A stretch of 7,410 nucleotides of DNA from CAZLBV01 sp964557845 (GCA_964557845.1 CAZLBV010000340.1:1-7410), one strand, 5' to 3'. Positions 1 through 6,593 are shown, counted from the stretch's first letter. The notes: a model not told the origin generated them from the sequence alone. Numbers and translations: made by a program.

Positions 1-359
1 ATAGGCGCATTTAAAGGCTCTACCATGTTTCCGATAATTATCAGCCGGTCCGGTGTGACTGTAACTCCCTGGGATTCATTGTCGGTTCCTTCCACGAAAT
101 GCTGTGAAAATTCATAAGGGAGCCCGGCACCAGCCATGCGCACATCCCGGGAGCAGAAAAACATGGCTGACCTGACATCATGCTGAAGCTCGGCCAGCTG
201 CTGCTGGTCGACCGCGATCCGGTTGCTGCGGTTGTACAAAGATAAAGCCCCCAGGATCACGATCAGCATGACCGTACTGCCGATCATAAGTTCGATCAGA
301 GTAAAACCCTTTTGTTTATTTGGCCTTGCTTTCATCATTTTTGTTTTTCTTGTTGTCAT
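1..359 (-). CDS. PilW-like type IV minor prepilin, 3' end outside window
   Basis: The gene begins with ATG at 359-357 and stays open to the left edge, giving 119 codons without a stop; the rest lies outside the window. An 18-residue basic leader ends in a prepilin peptidase site, G18|F19-T-L-I-E23, where E23 is the conserved Glu5 of the mature pilin. A hydrophobic helix follows (about residues 19-42), then a region with Asp-Val-Arg-containing stretches (DVRSAMFFCSRDVRMAGAG, about 61-79) of the kind seen in PilW-like proteins. Family knowledge: such minor pilins are processed at the inner membrane and help prime pilus assembly. The start lies 21 bases after the pilV-like stop, with a modest AGAGA ribosome site about 6-7 bases upstream. 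Prepilin status is sure from the site; the PilW assignment rests on gene order and the partial sequence, and a GspJ-like pseudopilin is the alternative. Confidence 0.82.
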   Translation of the reverse strand, partial: MTTRKTKMMKARPNKQKGFTLIELMIGSTVMLIVILGALSLYNRSNRIAVDQQQLAELQHDVRSAMFFCSRDVRMAGAGLPYEFSQHFVEGTDNESQGVTVTPDRLIIIGNMVEPLNAP

Positions 360-380
360 TTTTATTCTCTTAATAATAAC

Positions 381-878
381 TCAATTTCTGGTAATCGTGG
401 TGGATATGTCCGCCCTGACCTTATAATCAGTAGGATTGGTTATCAGCTCATCCGTGGATGCACCCAACTGGGCTCCGGGAAATACCAGCACCCGGATCTC
501 CCACATGACACCTTGGACCTCAATAATGGTGATCCTGCGAAAATCAATGGTGCTGTCACCGTCGAGGTTCATGTCCTCATCCAGAGGATACGAAGATAAG
601 GCGCTTAATTCATCCGCCAAAAGATTCCTCATCTGTTCAATCTGCTGTCTGGCTAGAAAGGTAGCGGTAGTCATTTCATCCCCCCGGTTGTTATTGAGGA
701 CGCTGTAGACAAAAAGCTGAGCCAAACCCATCAACGCCACCCCCACCAGGAACATCCCGAGCAGGGCTTCAATCAGTGAAAACCCCTTCTTGTGTCCAGG
801 ATAGTTCCTTAAGGAATAAACGCGGTTTCTTATTTTGGTTAAAAGTGACTTTCCAAATCTATGCTGTTTTTTATCCAT
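381..878 (-). CDS. PilV-like type IV minor prepilin
   Basis: This 165-residue protein has a long basic leader (32 residues) ending in the prepilin peptidase site G32|F33-S-L-I-E37, then a hydrophobic stretch (about 33-58) rich in Leu, Val and Gly. The FSLIEALL-GMFLVGVALMGLAQL pattern and the length match PilV-type minor pilins. A short acidic loop, D102-M-N-L-D-G-D108, resembles the D-x-[DN]-x-D-G calcium-binding pattern; no function is shown. Start ATG at 878 is preceded by AGGAT about 8 bases upstream. The start lies only 6 bases after the fimT-like stop and the next prepilin follows 21 bases after this stop, so the three genes are almost certainly one transcript. Expected role: inner-membrane-anchored minor pilin that joins the pilus priming complex. 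The alternative is a GspI-like type II secretion pseudopilin, but the absence of other gsp genes and the fimT-pilV-pilW order favour pili. Confidence 0.85.
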   Translation of the reverse strand: MDKKQHRFGKSLLTKIRNRVYSLRNYPGHKKGFSLIEALLGMFLVGVALMGLAQLFVYSVLNNNRGDEMTTATFLARQQIEQMRNLLADELSALSSYPLDEDMNLDGDSTIDFRRITIIEVQGVMWEIRVLVFPGAQLGASTDELITNPTDYKVRADISTTITRN

Positions 879-884
879 TTTTTA

Positions 885-1445
885 TTATCCTGTTGATGAC
901 GCTTTATAATATTTTATACCCCCCCCACCCAGGATCAGCAAAATTCGCTGGTCCTCCGCACCAGCAGCTTTTAATTTATCGCTCTGAATAACTATAGAGT
1001 TATTGGTGCTGCTGAAATTCGTCACTATTCCTAGAGGAGATATTTCAACTGAATAGGTATCCGGCGGCAGGTTGACAGTGGTGTTGAAACTTGAGGGTAT
1101 GCTTTTCTTTATATATCCGGGAACCATGGTCCAATTAGAAGACGTTTCCTCTCTTTCCAGGATAAATTCCCAGTAGCCCAGATCATTGGAAAATCTGACC
1201 CTGTGATTCAATTTGGTTTTGACCGCCTGAAATTTGGCATTCTGGATGGTTGAAAAGATATCACGGGCACTGTTTTCCAGGTCTCGGGTCTCCAAAGAAC
1301 TGAGAATACCCGGGACCACACTGACACCAATGATCCCGATTATAGCCACCACGACAATGACTTCGATCAAGGTAAAACCGCGGATGGCTTTAAAGCAATT
1401 TCCCTTTATATGGCGGCATGTTCCGTTTTCGAATATTTTTTTCAC
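885..1445 (-). CDS. FimT/GspH-family minor prepilin
   Basis: This 186-residue protein starts with GTG. The start is well supported: a GGGAG ribosome site at 1457-1453 lies 7 bases upstream, whereas the nearby ATG at 1458 is in another frame. A 22-residue leader precedes the peptidase site G23|F24-T-L-I-E28 and a strongly hydrophobic helix (about 24-46, VIVVVAIIGIIGVSVVPGIL). Residues about 57-90 (ARDIFSTIQNAKFQAV, then a Trp in a strand) match the GspH/FimT pseudopilin fold. Family knowledge: FimT-type minor pilins seed pilus assembly, and some bind DNA for natural transformation. It is the first gene of the minor-pilin cluster and a good promoter lies about 200 bases upstream. Odd point: codons 174-176 are a run of eight G. 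A one-base slip would end the protein about 8-10 residues early. FimT versus GspH cannot be separated by sequence alone. Confidence 0.87.
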   Translation of the reverse strand: MKKIFENGTCRHIKGNCFKAIRGFTLIEVIVVVAIIGIIGVSVVPGILSSLETRDLENSARDIFSTIQNAKFQAVKTKLNHRVRFSNDLGYWEFILEREETSSNWTMVPGYIKKSIPSSFNTTVNLPPDTYSVEISPLGIVTNFSSTNNSIVIQSDKLKAAGAEDQRILLILGGGGIKYYKASSTG

Positions 1446-1452
1446 TTTTTTT

Positions 1453-1457
1453 CTCCC
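1453..1457 (-). promoter_or_regulatory. Ribosome binding site deciding the GTG start of the fimT-like gene
   Basis: GGGAG on the minus strand is followed by seven A/T-rich bases and then GTG at 1445-1443. It fixes a GTG start that gives a leader of normal length before the prepilin cleavage site. Confidence 0.75.
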
Positions 1458-1652
1458 ATCATTTCTAATGACGAATCCGGTAGAATATTTATTCTGATTT
1501 TATATTTAATCTTTTCTGTTTGCAAACTTAACAAATCCCTTTTGACATTGCTGCTTTCAGAGATAAGAAACATCCCTGAAAAAGAATGCAGAATAATCTC
1601 TTTTAAGGTATTTATAAGCGTCATGTATTTAGTACCAGCTATTTTCAATATA

Positions 1653-1667
1653 TTAATAGAGTATTAA
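1653..1667. repeat. 15-base palindrome over the pilin-operon -10 box
   Basis: TTAATA-GAG-TATTAA is a perfect inverted repeat with 6-base arms and a 3-base centre. It covers the predicted -10 element and runs into the spacer, a position where a repressor would block polymerase. AT-rich DNA produces such dyads by chance, so an operator role is only a suggestion. Confidence 0.4.
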
Positions 1668-1681
1668 GTCTATATGGTCAA
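1653..1681 (-). promoter_or_regulatory. Predicted sigma70-type promoter for the pilin operon
   Basis: On the minus strand, TTGACC (1681-1676, five of six consensus bases) is followed after exactly 17 bases by TATTAA (1658-1653, four of six). Transcription would start near 1646, giving an untranslated leader of about 200 bases before fimT. The surrounding sequence is AT-rich. This is the best promoter match in the intergenic region, but it is a pattern match only. Confidence 0.5.
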
Positions 1682-1700
1682 TAGCCATTACCAATGAAAT

Positions 1701-1723
1701 AAGGGGTGAAATTTATACCCCTT
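1701..1723. repeat. 23-base inverted repeat between nucleotidyltransferase and pilin operon
   Basis: AAGGGGT and ACCCCTT form 7-base perfect arms around a 9-base centre that is itself mostly self-complementary. It lies 44 bases past the stop of the upstream minus-strand gene and 19 bases upstream of the pilin-operon -35 box. As RNA it could form a terminator hairpin for the upstream gene, but the following minus-strand sequence (ATTTCATTGG) is a poor U tract. As DNA it could be a regulator site for the pilin promoter. Both readings are open. Confidence 0.5.
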
Positions 1724-1767
1724 GATATCATCTTAACTGATTAGCCTCATCACTGGATGAGTCGGTC

Positions 1768-2991
1768 CTAACGATAAAAAGATGAAAGAAGATTTTTTAT
1801 CTGAGGGCTGGACTTTCTGATCAGGATCCCCAATAAATAAAAAGGCCGCAAATAGGATGGGAGAAAAAATTTGTTCTTTTCATCTTGTTTAAGATACCTC
1901 CCGAGCATATCATCAGTACGAACAAACAAGATATCATAGACCGATCTCAAGACATCGATAAATGTATCCACGGTCAGCATATTTATCATATCGCTTAAAA
2001 AGAGCGAATTGAAATCCTGCTTTAAGCTAAGGATCCTTTCAGGATTAACCAGAAAGGAGACTATCCTGTGCCGTATCCACCCTGGTTTTAGCTGTTTTAA
2101 TATTCGAGAAGGGACAGAAGTTTTAAATAATTTCCGGGATAAATGAAGAGCATAGAAAAGAGCGGTTTTTTGTTTATTCAGCTTCACCTGAATTAAGACA
2201 TAGGGCCAATCAATTTTATCCTTATATTCTGTCAGCAAGACATGTATATCCCTTAAATACCAGAATCTTTGATAACCATGGATCCTTAATCCAACGGAGA
2301 GATAGATAAGAGTAAAGGTATAAGAAGGGCTCAGCACAGATTTGTTTTCAATCTTGAAAGAGACAACAGTATCCCACAGTGCACTCATATCAAATTCCTG
2401 CGAACCCTGAGTATAAAGGTTCCAGTGTATCTCGATCGCTGAACACAAGATCATTTTTTTACTCTTATGGCTGTAAGCTCTGTGTCTGAGATATTTTTTA
2501 ATGAATTCCTCAGAATAAGGTTGTTTTGCAGGGGAATACCCCATTTCTGACAGAACTTCCCGGCATTGATCCACCTGCTTTTTTTTCACCAAAATATCCA
2601 GGTCAGAGGAACGCCTTTGATTGAACCGGCCGTAAAGGATATAACCCAAAACCGGCCCTTTAAGGGGAAGCAGGTCTATACCGGCTGCTTGAAAGGCAAC
2701 CTGGACTGTTTGGAAACAATTCCATAAAGCCCGGTTTCTTACAGAATTGAACAAAAAAGCTTCGGACAACCGCTTGGATACAAAATGAGGGATCCTCTTA
2801 CTAAACAGCTCCAAATGACAGTGACAGGAAGGAATGATCCCCAGATAAGCGGCTTTTCTCAAAAAATTGGTCCAGTCAATGGGACGATCCAGCAGATCTT
2901 TAATGACAGCTTGATTTTTAGGACTCGAGGGATTTAGTGAACAGGCCAGTAGAAGCTGCTGGGTAGGTGTGTATGCGCATGAAAAATTCAT
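1768..2991 (-). CDS. NTP_transf_5-type nucleotidyltransferase family protein
   Basis: This 407-residue cytoplasmic protein has no signal peptide or clear membrane segment. Residues 103-135 carry the nucleotidyltransferase core of the NTP_transf_5 type: AAGIDLLPLKG (K111-G112), then R-R-S-S-D130-L-D132-I-L-V, where the two Asp should hold the metal, and later IEIHWNL (186-192), the conserved acidic-plus-HW motif. Helical flanks are Lys/Arg rich; the last 130 residues are not recognised. Members of this family occur beside capsule, polysaccharide and peptide-modification genes, and the true substrate is usually unknown. It is transcribed away from the ABC exporter across 127 bases, and the pairing of such a protein with an exporter is known from some lasso-peptide clusters. 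The start ATG at 2991 has no good ribosome site (only TAAG nearby), so the N-terminus is less certain. The family is fairly sure, the function is not. Confidence 0.78.
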   Translation of the reverse strand: MNFSCAYTPTQQLLLACSLNPSSPKNQAVIKDLLDRPIDWTNFLRKAAYLGIIPSCHCHLELFSKRIPHFVSKRLSEAFLFNSVRNRALWNCFQTVQVAFQAAGIDLLPLKGPVLGYILYGRFNQRRSSDLDILVKKKQVDQCREVLSEMGYSPAKQPYSEEFIKKYLRHRAYSHKSKKMILCSAIEIHWNLYTQGSQEFDMSALWDTVVSFKIENKSVLSPSYTFTLIYLSVGLRIHGYQRFWYLRDIHVLLTEYKDKIDWPYVLIQVKLNKQKTALFYALHLSRKLFKTSVPSRILKQLKPGWIRHRIVSFLVNPERILSLKQDFNSLFLSDMINMLTVDTFIDVLRSVYDILFVRTDDMLGRYLKQDEKNKFFLPSYLRPFYLLGILIRKSSPQIKNLLSSFYR

Positions 2992-3056
2992 TGGTTTTTA
3001 CTTACGCCGCTGTTCCTTATTTCAACAACTGATAATAACCTCACGATCTATTTTTA

Positions 3057-3069
3057 TGCTATGATAGCA
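3057..3069. promoter_or_regulatory. Symmetric divergent promoter core
   Basis: TGCTAT-G-ATAGCA is a perfect 13-base palindrome. On the plus strand it reads TGcTATGAT and on the minus strand TGcTATCAT, each an extended -10 element with five of six -10 bases. Plus transcription would start near 3072, about 47 bases before the ABC exporter gene; minus transcription would start near 3054, about 63 bases before the nucleotidyltransferase gene. No good -35 box was found at the right distance on either strand, which extended -10 promoters can tolerate. Confidence 0.42.
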
Positions 3070-3077
3070 CTGCCACA

Positions 3078-3093
3078 TTGATTTTCATATCAA
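3078..3093. repeat. 16-base dyad in the exporter leader, possible operator
   Basis: TTGAT-tttcat-ATCAA has 5-base arms and lies between the predicted plus-strand transcription start and the exporter ATG. It could be a regulator site, but arms this short in AT-rich DNA are weak evidence. Confidence 0.25.
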
Positions 3094-3118
3094 AAAAACA
3101 GAAAATACTAAAACAATC

Positions 3119-4942
3119 ATGAAAGCCTGGATAAACTATTTGAAGCAAGGATTGATCCGGCCGCCCTCAGAGGACCGGATCGCCGGCGGAAAAAAATATT
3201 CTGATTTCCGCAAAAATATCAAAAAAATAATTCCCTATATTATCCGCTACCGGAAGATAGGATTATTCGCGGTTTTTCTGGCAATTTTTTCTGCTTTGGT
3301 GTCTCTTCCTCTACCGATGATAACCCGCTACCTGATAGATAACGTCATCCTTGATAAACAGATGGCACGTCTGCTTTCCACGGTTTTAATTCTGGCCAGT
3401 GCCGGCATCCTGTTGAAACTGGCAAACACCTTCCAACAGTTTTATTTCAGCCTATTCGATCAAAAAGTAACCCTCGACATCCAGCATGACCTTCTGGAAC
3501 GCACGCTGCGTTTTCCCAAATCATTTTTTGATTCCCAGGAAGTCGGCTATCTCATGTCACGCCTGCTGTCGGATATCCATGGAATACGCCTGTTCTATTC
3601 CAGCACCATGGTGAATATAATAGGATCTTCTCTGCGGTTTATAGGCGGTATCGGACTGCTGTTTTATCTCAAATGGCAGCTGGCACTGGCAGTGGTTATC
3701 ATCCTCCCCTCTCTGTTTTTTACGGCCCGCTATTTTGCTAAAAAGATCCGGATCTTAAGCCATGCCAGTATGGAACAACACGCCAATGTCTCGCGTTCAG
3801 TGCAGGAATCTCTTTCATCCGCATCCTTGATCAAGGCTTTTTCATCGGAGAAAAGCACTACAGCCCAGGTAATGTCACATCTGGAAAATTCTTTCCAGGC
3901 CAATATGGAAAGCTCGACCGTCAGTTCAGCGGCCGGATTTTCACTGGGTGTTGTACCGGAAATTGCCCGTTTGCTGGTTCTGGGGCTGGGCGCCTTCTGG
4001 GTTATCCGGGGAGAATGGACTTTAGGTTCCCTGCTGGCTTTCCAGGCTTATATGGGATATGTATTCGGGCCGGCTCACTTTCTGGCCAATGTCAATCTTC
4101 AGATCCAAAGGGCTCTATCTGCGCTGGAAAGGGCCTTCGTACTCTTTGATATCGTCCCGGAAGAAAATCTGGAAAGCGGCATTATTAGAGAACACCTGCA
4201 AGGAGAAGTTGAATTTAGACAGGTCTCTTTTTCTTATGATGGAACCGAAAAGATTCTTGAAGATGTCTCTTTCAAGATCGATTCCGGGGATTGGGTGGCA
4301 GTTGTGGGCCCCAGCGGCGTGGGCAAAACCACTTTATTGAGCCTGGTCCTGGCTTTTTACCAGCCTGTTTCCGGAGAAATAATGTTCGACGGCGTTCCGG
4401 TCTCACACTATAATCTGAGTGCCCTGAGAAAAAGAATCGGTTATGTATCTCAAAAACCGCAGCTTCTGGCCGGGACCATTCTGGATAATTTACGTTATGG
4501 GAACCCTGAAGCAGAAGACCAAACCATCTATAAAGCCGCGCAGGTATCCGGGATCCATGATTTTATCCAAAGTATGCCAAAAGGGTATCATGCCAAGATC
4601 AGTGAACAGGGAGTCAATCTTTCCGACGGTCAAAAACAGCGTTTAGCCCTGGCCAGAGCTCTGGTTAAAGACCCTGATATTCTCATTCTGGATGAGCCTA
4701 CGGCTGCCCTGGATGCCGAATTAGAAGTCTCCATTTTCTCTTCTTTGCCGGAGATGATGAGCGACAAAACCTTATTTGTAGTGACCCACCGTATATCTAC
4801 GATCAAAAAAGCCAAATATATCCTGGTTTTTAACGAGAGAAAACTGGTGGCCAAAGGTACCCACCAGGATCTCTTGCAAAACAGCAAAGATTATCAAAAA
4901 TTGCTGGCGCTTCAAGAACCGGAAACAAGAGATGAAAAATGA
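3119..4942 (+). CDS. MsbA/LmrA-like ABC exporter, fused membrane and ATPase domains
   Basis: This 607-residue half-transporter should work as a homodimer in the inner membrane, exporting a lipid, drug or peptide. After a basic N-terminus (1-45), six membrane helices can be placed near 47-67, 84-104, 165-185, 187-205, 275-295 and 302-322. The ATPase domain has Tyr373 (A-loop), Walker A GPSGVGKT (397-404), Q-loop Gln445, signature LSDGQKQR (501-508, Asp in place of the usual Gly), Walker B ILILDEP (521-527, catalytic Glu526), D-loop ALD (530-532) and H-loop His557. All parts needed for hydrolysis are present. No C39 peptidase domain is attached. The ATG at 3119 lacks a clear ribosome site, though an extended -10 promoter sits about 50 bases upstream. 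Its TGA overlaps the xdhC-like start as ATGA. The substrate cannot be told; an MsbA lipid A role is possible but its neighbours do not support it. Confidence 0.93.
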   Translation: MKAWINYLKQGLIRPPSEDRIAGGKKYSDFRKNIKKIIPYIIRYRKIGLFAVFLAIFSALVSLPLPMITRYLIDNVILDKQMARLLSTVLILASAGILLKLANTFQQFYFSLFDQKVTLDIQHDLLERTLRFPKSFFDSQEVGYLMSRLLSDIHGIRLFYSSTMVNIIGSSLRFIGGIGLLFYLKWQLALAVVIILPSLFFTARYFAKKIRILSHASMEQHANVSRSVQESLSSASLIKAFSSEKSTTAQVMSHLENSFQANMESSTVSSAAGFSLGVVPEIARLLVLGLGAFWVIRGEWTLGSLLAFQAYMGYVFGPAHFLANVNLQIQRALSALERAFVLFDIVPEENLESGIIREHLQGEVEFRQVSFSYDGTEKILEDVSFKIDSGDWVAVVGPSGVGKTTLLSLVLAFYQPVSGEIMFDGVPVSHYNLSALRKRIGYVSQKPQLLAGTILDNLRYGNPEAEDQTIYKAAQVSGIHDFIQSMPKGYHAKISEQGVNLSDGQKQRLALARALVKDPDILILDEPTAALDAELEVSIFSSLPEMMSDKTLFVVTHRISTIKKAKYILVFNERKLVAKGTHQDLLQNSKDYQKLLALQEPETRDEK

Positions 4943-6000
4943 ATCCTGTTTATCAATTTATTTGTGACCAGCCTGCCAGCCTGGATAATGTAATGCTGGC
5001 AGTCATCCTGTCGACTGAAGGCTCCACCCCGCAGATTCCTGGCTCTTCCGCTCTTTTTTCCCGGAAAGACCTGGTTACGGGAACTCTGGGAGGAGGTGTC
5101 CTGGAACATCAAGCACGTGAGATTGCGGCCCGGATCCTGGAGTCAAGGAACTCTTTTTTATCCGAGTTTGATCTGGATGCTAAGATCGAGTCAGACGATT
5201 CCGCAGCCTGCGGTGGGAAAGCCCTGATCCTATTCGATGCCTTTCCGGTTGACAGCCGGAAAGCCTTCGCAGAATTATGTCGATCCATGACGAAAAAAAG
5301 TCCGGGAATACTGGCTACTTCGATCACCCCAGCGGATAAAAATTCGGTCGCCATCACTCGCATCTGGCTTAATGGACGCTCGATTCAAGATAATATGATC
5401 TCAAAAAAAGAGGTTCCCCTTCCCGGTGAGGTCATCAAAAAAAGTTTCTCCCGGGGAAAACCCCGCCTATTCCGGACAAAGACCGGATCCTGGATCTTTC
5501 TGGAACCGGTTTTCCCCCAGGAGGAACTTATCATTGCCGGAGCCGGGCATATCGGCCAGGCTGTGGCCCACCTGGGGCATTTTTTAAATTTCAAGGTTAC
5601 AGTCATCGATGACCGGGAAGAATTTGCCAATCCGGCCCGTTTACCTGATGCCGATAACATCATTACGGGTGATATCGCTGAAGCCCTCCGGAATTATACC
5701 ATCACGCCTTCATGTTACATTGTGATCGTAACCCGGGGGCATGCCCACGACGCCGCCGCTCTGCGCGCATGCATTGCCTCTGAAGCAGGTTATATCGGAA
5801 TGATAGGGAGCAAGATAAAGACAGCTCTTATACGGGAAAAATTCATGAAAAATGGCTGGTCCACCCCGGAGCAATTCAACCGGGTTTTTGCTCCGATCGG
5901 TATTCCCATCCCTTCCCAATCCATCGAGGAAATCGCGGTCAGCATCGCTGCCCAGCTGATCGAAGTGCGGCACCGCAATAAATTCAAACCAGAGGAATGA
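4939..6000 (+). CDS. xdhC: XdhC/CoxI-family molybdenum cofactor insertion factor
   Basis: This 353-residue cytoplasmic protein has both XdhC domains. The N-terminal XdhC/CoxI domain shows EGSTP (27-31), a GTLGGGVLE stretch (48-56) and C91-G-G, the conserved cysteine motif. The C-terminal Rossmann domain shows GAGHIGQAVA (201-210), V-I-D224-D225 at the end of the second strand, TRGHAHD (265-271), YIGMIGS (285-291) and APIGIPI (318-324). Family knowledge: XdhC binds molybdenum cofactor, helps its sulfuration and loads it into xanthine dehydrogenase or related hydroxylases. The target enzyme is not in the window. The start overlaps the exporter stop (ATGA) with GAG at 4929-4931 about 7 bases upstream, and the next gene also overlaps here. 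No internal promoter was seen, so it is likely co-translated with the exporter. The alternative is a CoxI-like factor for a CO-dehydrogenase-type enzyme. Confidence 0.92.
   Translation: MNPVYQFICDQPASLDNVMLAVILSTEGSTPQIPGSSALFSRKDLVTGTLGGGVLEHQAREIAARILESRNSFLSEFDLDAKIESDDSAACGGKALILFDAFPVDSRKAFAELCRSMTKKSPGILATSITPADKNSVAITRIWLNGRSIQDNMISKKEVPLPGEVIKKSFSRGKPRLFRTKTGSWIFLEPVFPQEELIIAGAGHIGQAVAHLGHFLNFKVTVIDDREEFANPARLPDADNIITGDIAEALRNYTITPSCYIVIVTRGHAHDAAALRACIASEAGYIGMIGSKIKTALIREKFMKNGWSTPEQFNRVFAPIGIPIPSQSIEEIAVSIAAQLIEVRHRNKFKPEE
5991..5996 (+). promoter_or_regulatory. Ribosome binding site affecting the mocA-like start choice
   Basis: AGAGGA lies inside the last xdhC codons. It directly abuts the ATG at 5997 (spacing zero) but lies 9 bases before the ATG at 6006, so it favours the second ATG as the main start. 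Confidence 0.55.
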
Positions 6001-6005
6001 CCGGG

Positions 6006-6593
6006 ATGAAAACATCAATCTGCAATTTGATCCTGGCAGCCGGTGAATCAAAACGGATGGGACAAGCCAAACTTCTCCTCCCCTATCAGGACTCCACCAT
6101 TCTGGAGAATGTCATTGAAAACTGCTTGTCATCACGGGCCGATAAGACAGTGGTGGTCCTGGGAGCCTATAGGGATAAGATCATCCCTCTGATCGAACAT
6201 CTCCCCCTGTCAACCTCATATAATCAGGATTATAAGCAAGGCATGCTTTCATCTATCCAATGCGGCCTGCGCAGCCTGTCTTCAGATATACAGGCGATTC
6301 TCATCGTTCTTTCCGATCAGCCAGGGATTCCCGGCCAAATAATCGATCGCTTGATCGAAAATTATCACAGAACCCAGAAAGGGATCATCCTGCCGGTTTA
6401 TTCTCAAAAACGAGGACATCCTGTCCTCATCGATCTTAAATACCGGGAAGAAATTCTAAACCTATCTTCTGATCTCGGCCTGCGGGCACTGGTGCACGCT
6501 CATGCCGAGGATGTCCTTGAGGTTTCGGTAGACTGCCCCAATATATTAAAAGACATTGATACCCCGGATGATTACAAACATTCCCGGCACTGA
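6006..6593 (+). CDS. mocA: MocA-like molybdenum cofactor cytidylyltransferase
   Basis: This protein of 195 residues, the usual length for the family, has the MobA/MocA nucleotidyltransferase fold. It shows LAAGESKRMGQAK (10-22) for nucleotide binding, LSDQP (102-106) with metal-binding Asp104, R136-G-H-P-V for the pterin side, and a C-terminal LKDIDTPDDY (181-190). Family knowledge: MocA joins CTP to molybdopterin cofactor, giving the cytosine dinucleotide form used by xanthine dehydrogenase-type enzymes, and the adjacent XdhC then delivers it. I chose ATG 6006 because AGAGGA lies 9 bases upstream. The ATG at 5997 would add three residues (Met-Thr-Gly) and overlap the xdhC stop as ATGA; both starts imply tight coupling. 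The xdhC neighbour makes MocA more likely than MobA, which makes the guanine form, or a sugar nucleotidyltransferase. The gene ends 15 bases before a convergent gene. Confidence 0.88.
   Translation: MKTSICNLILAAGESKRMGQAKLLLPYQDSTILENVIENCLSSRADKTVVVLGAYRDKIIPLIEHLPLSTSYNQDYKQGMLSSIQCGLRSLSSDIQAILIVLSDQPGIPGQIIDRLIENYHRTQKGIILPVYSQKRGHPVLIDLKYREEILNLSSDLGLRALVHAHAEDVLEVSVDCPNILKDIDTPDDYKHSRH

Larger units (their letters stand above)
1446..1767. other. AT-rich intergenic region upstream of the pilin operon
   Basis: These 322 bases separate the stop of the nucleotidyltransferase gene from the start of the fimT-like gene, both on the minus strand. The region holds a 23-base palindrome (1701-1723), a 6-base-stem hairpin (1746-1761, CTCATC-actg-GATGAG) just past the upstream gene's stop, a sigma70-type promoter (1653-1681) and a 15-base palindrome over its -10 box. 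The remaining roughly 200 bases before fimT are an AT-rich leader. It contains a weak 60-codon ORF (ATG 1624 to stop 1442) whose TGA overlaps the fimT GTG as GTGA. I saw no tRNA, known riboswitch or mobile element in it. Confidence 0.6.

Noticed and set aside
885..1445. Type II secretion pseudopilin operon (gspH-gspI-gspJ) instead of minor pilins.
   Set aside because: Not excluded, but the PilW-like third gene and the absence of gsp-type neighbours favour type IV pilus minor pilins; genes beyond the left edge would settle it.
1410..1667. Plus-strand open frame of 85 codons across the intergenic region.
   Set aside because: It runs antisense into the fimT-like gene, has no ribosome site, and its composition is what AT-rich non-coding DNA gives.
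1741..1775. Plus-strand CTGGATGAGTCGGTCC with a nearby hairpin looks like part of a hammerhead ribozyme core.
   Set aside because: The core needs CUGAUGA without the extra G, and the matching GAAA segment and closing stems are absent.
2992..3118. Possible small RiPP precursor gene between the nucleotidyltransferase and the exporter.
   Set aside because: The 127 bases hold promoter-like elements but no start with a ribosome site followed by a plausible leader and core peptide.
4630..5112. Minus-strand open frames within the exporter and xdhC genes.
   Set aside because: They are shadows of strongly supported coding regions on the plus strand and show no recognisable domain or ribosome site.
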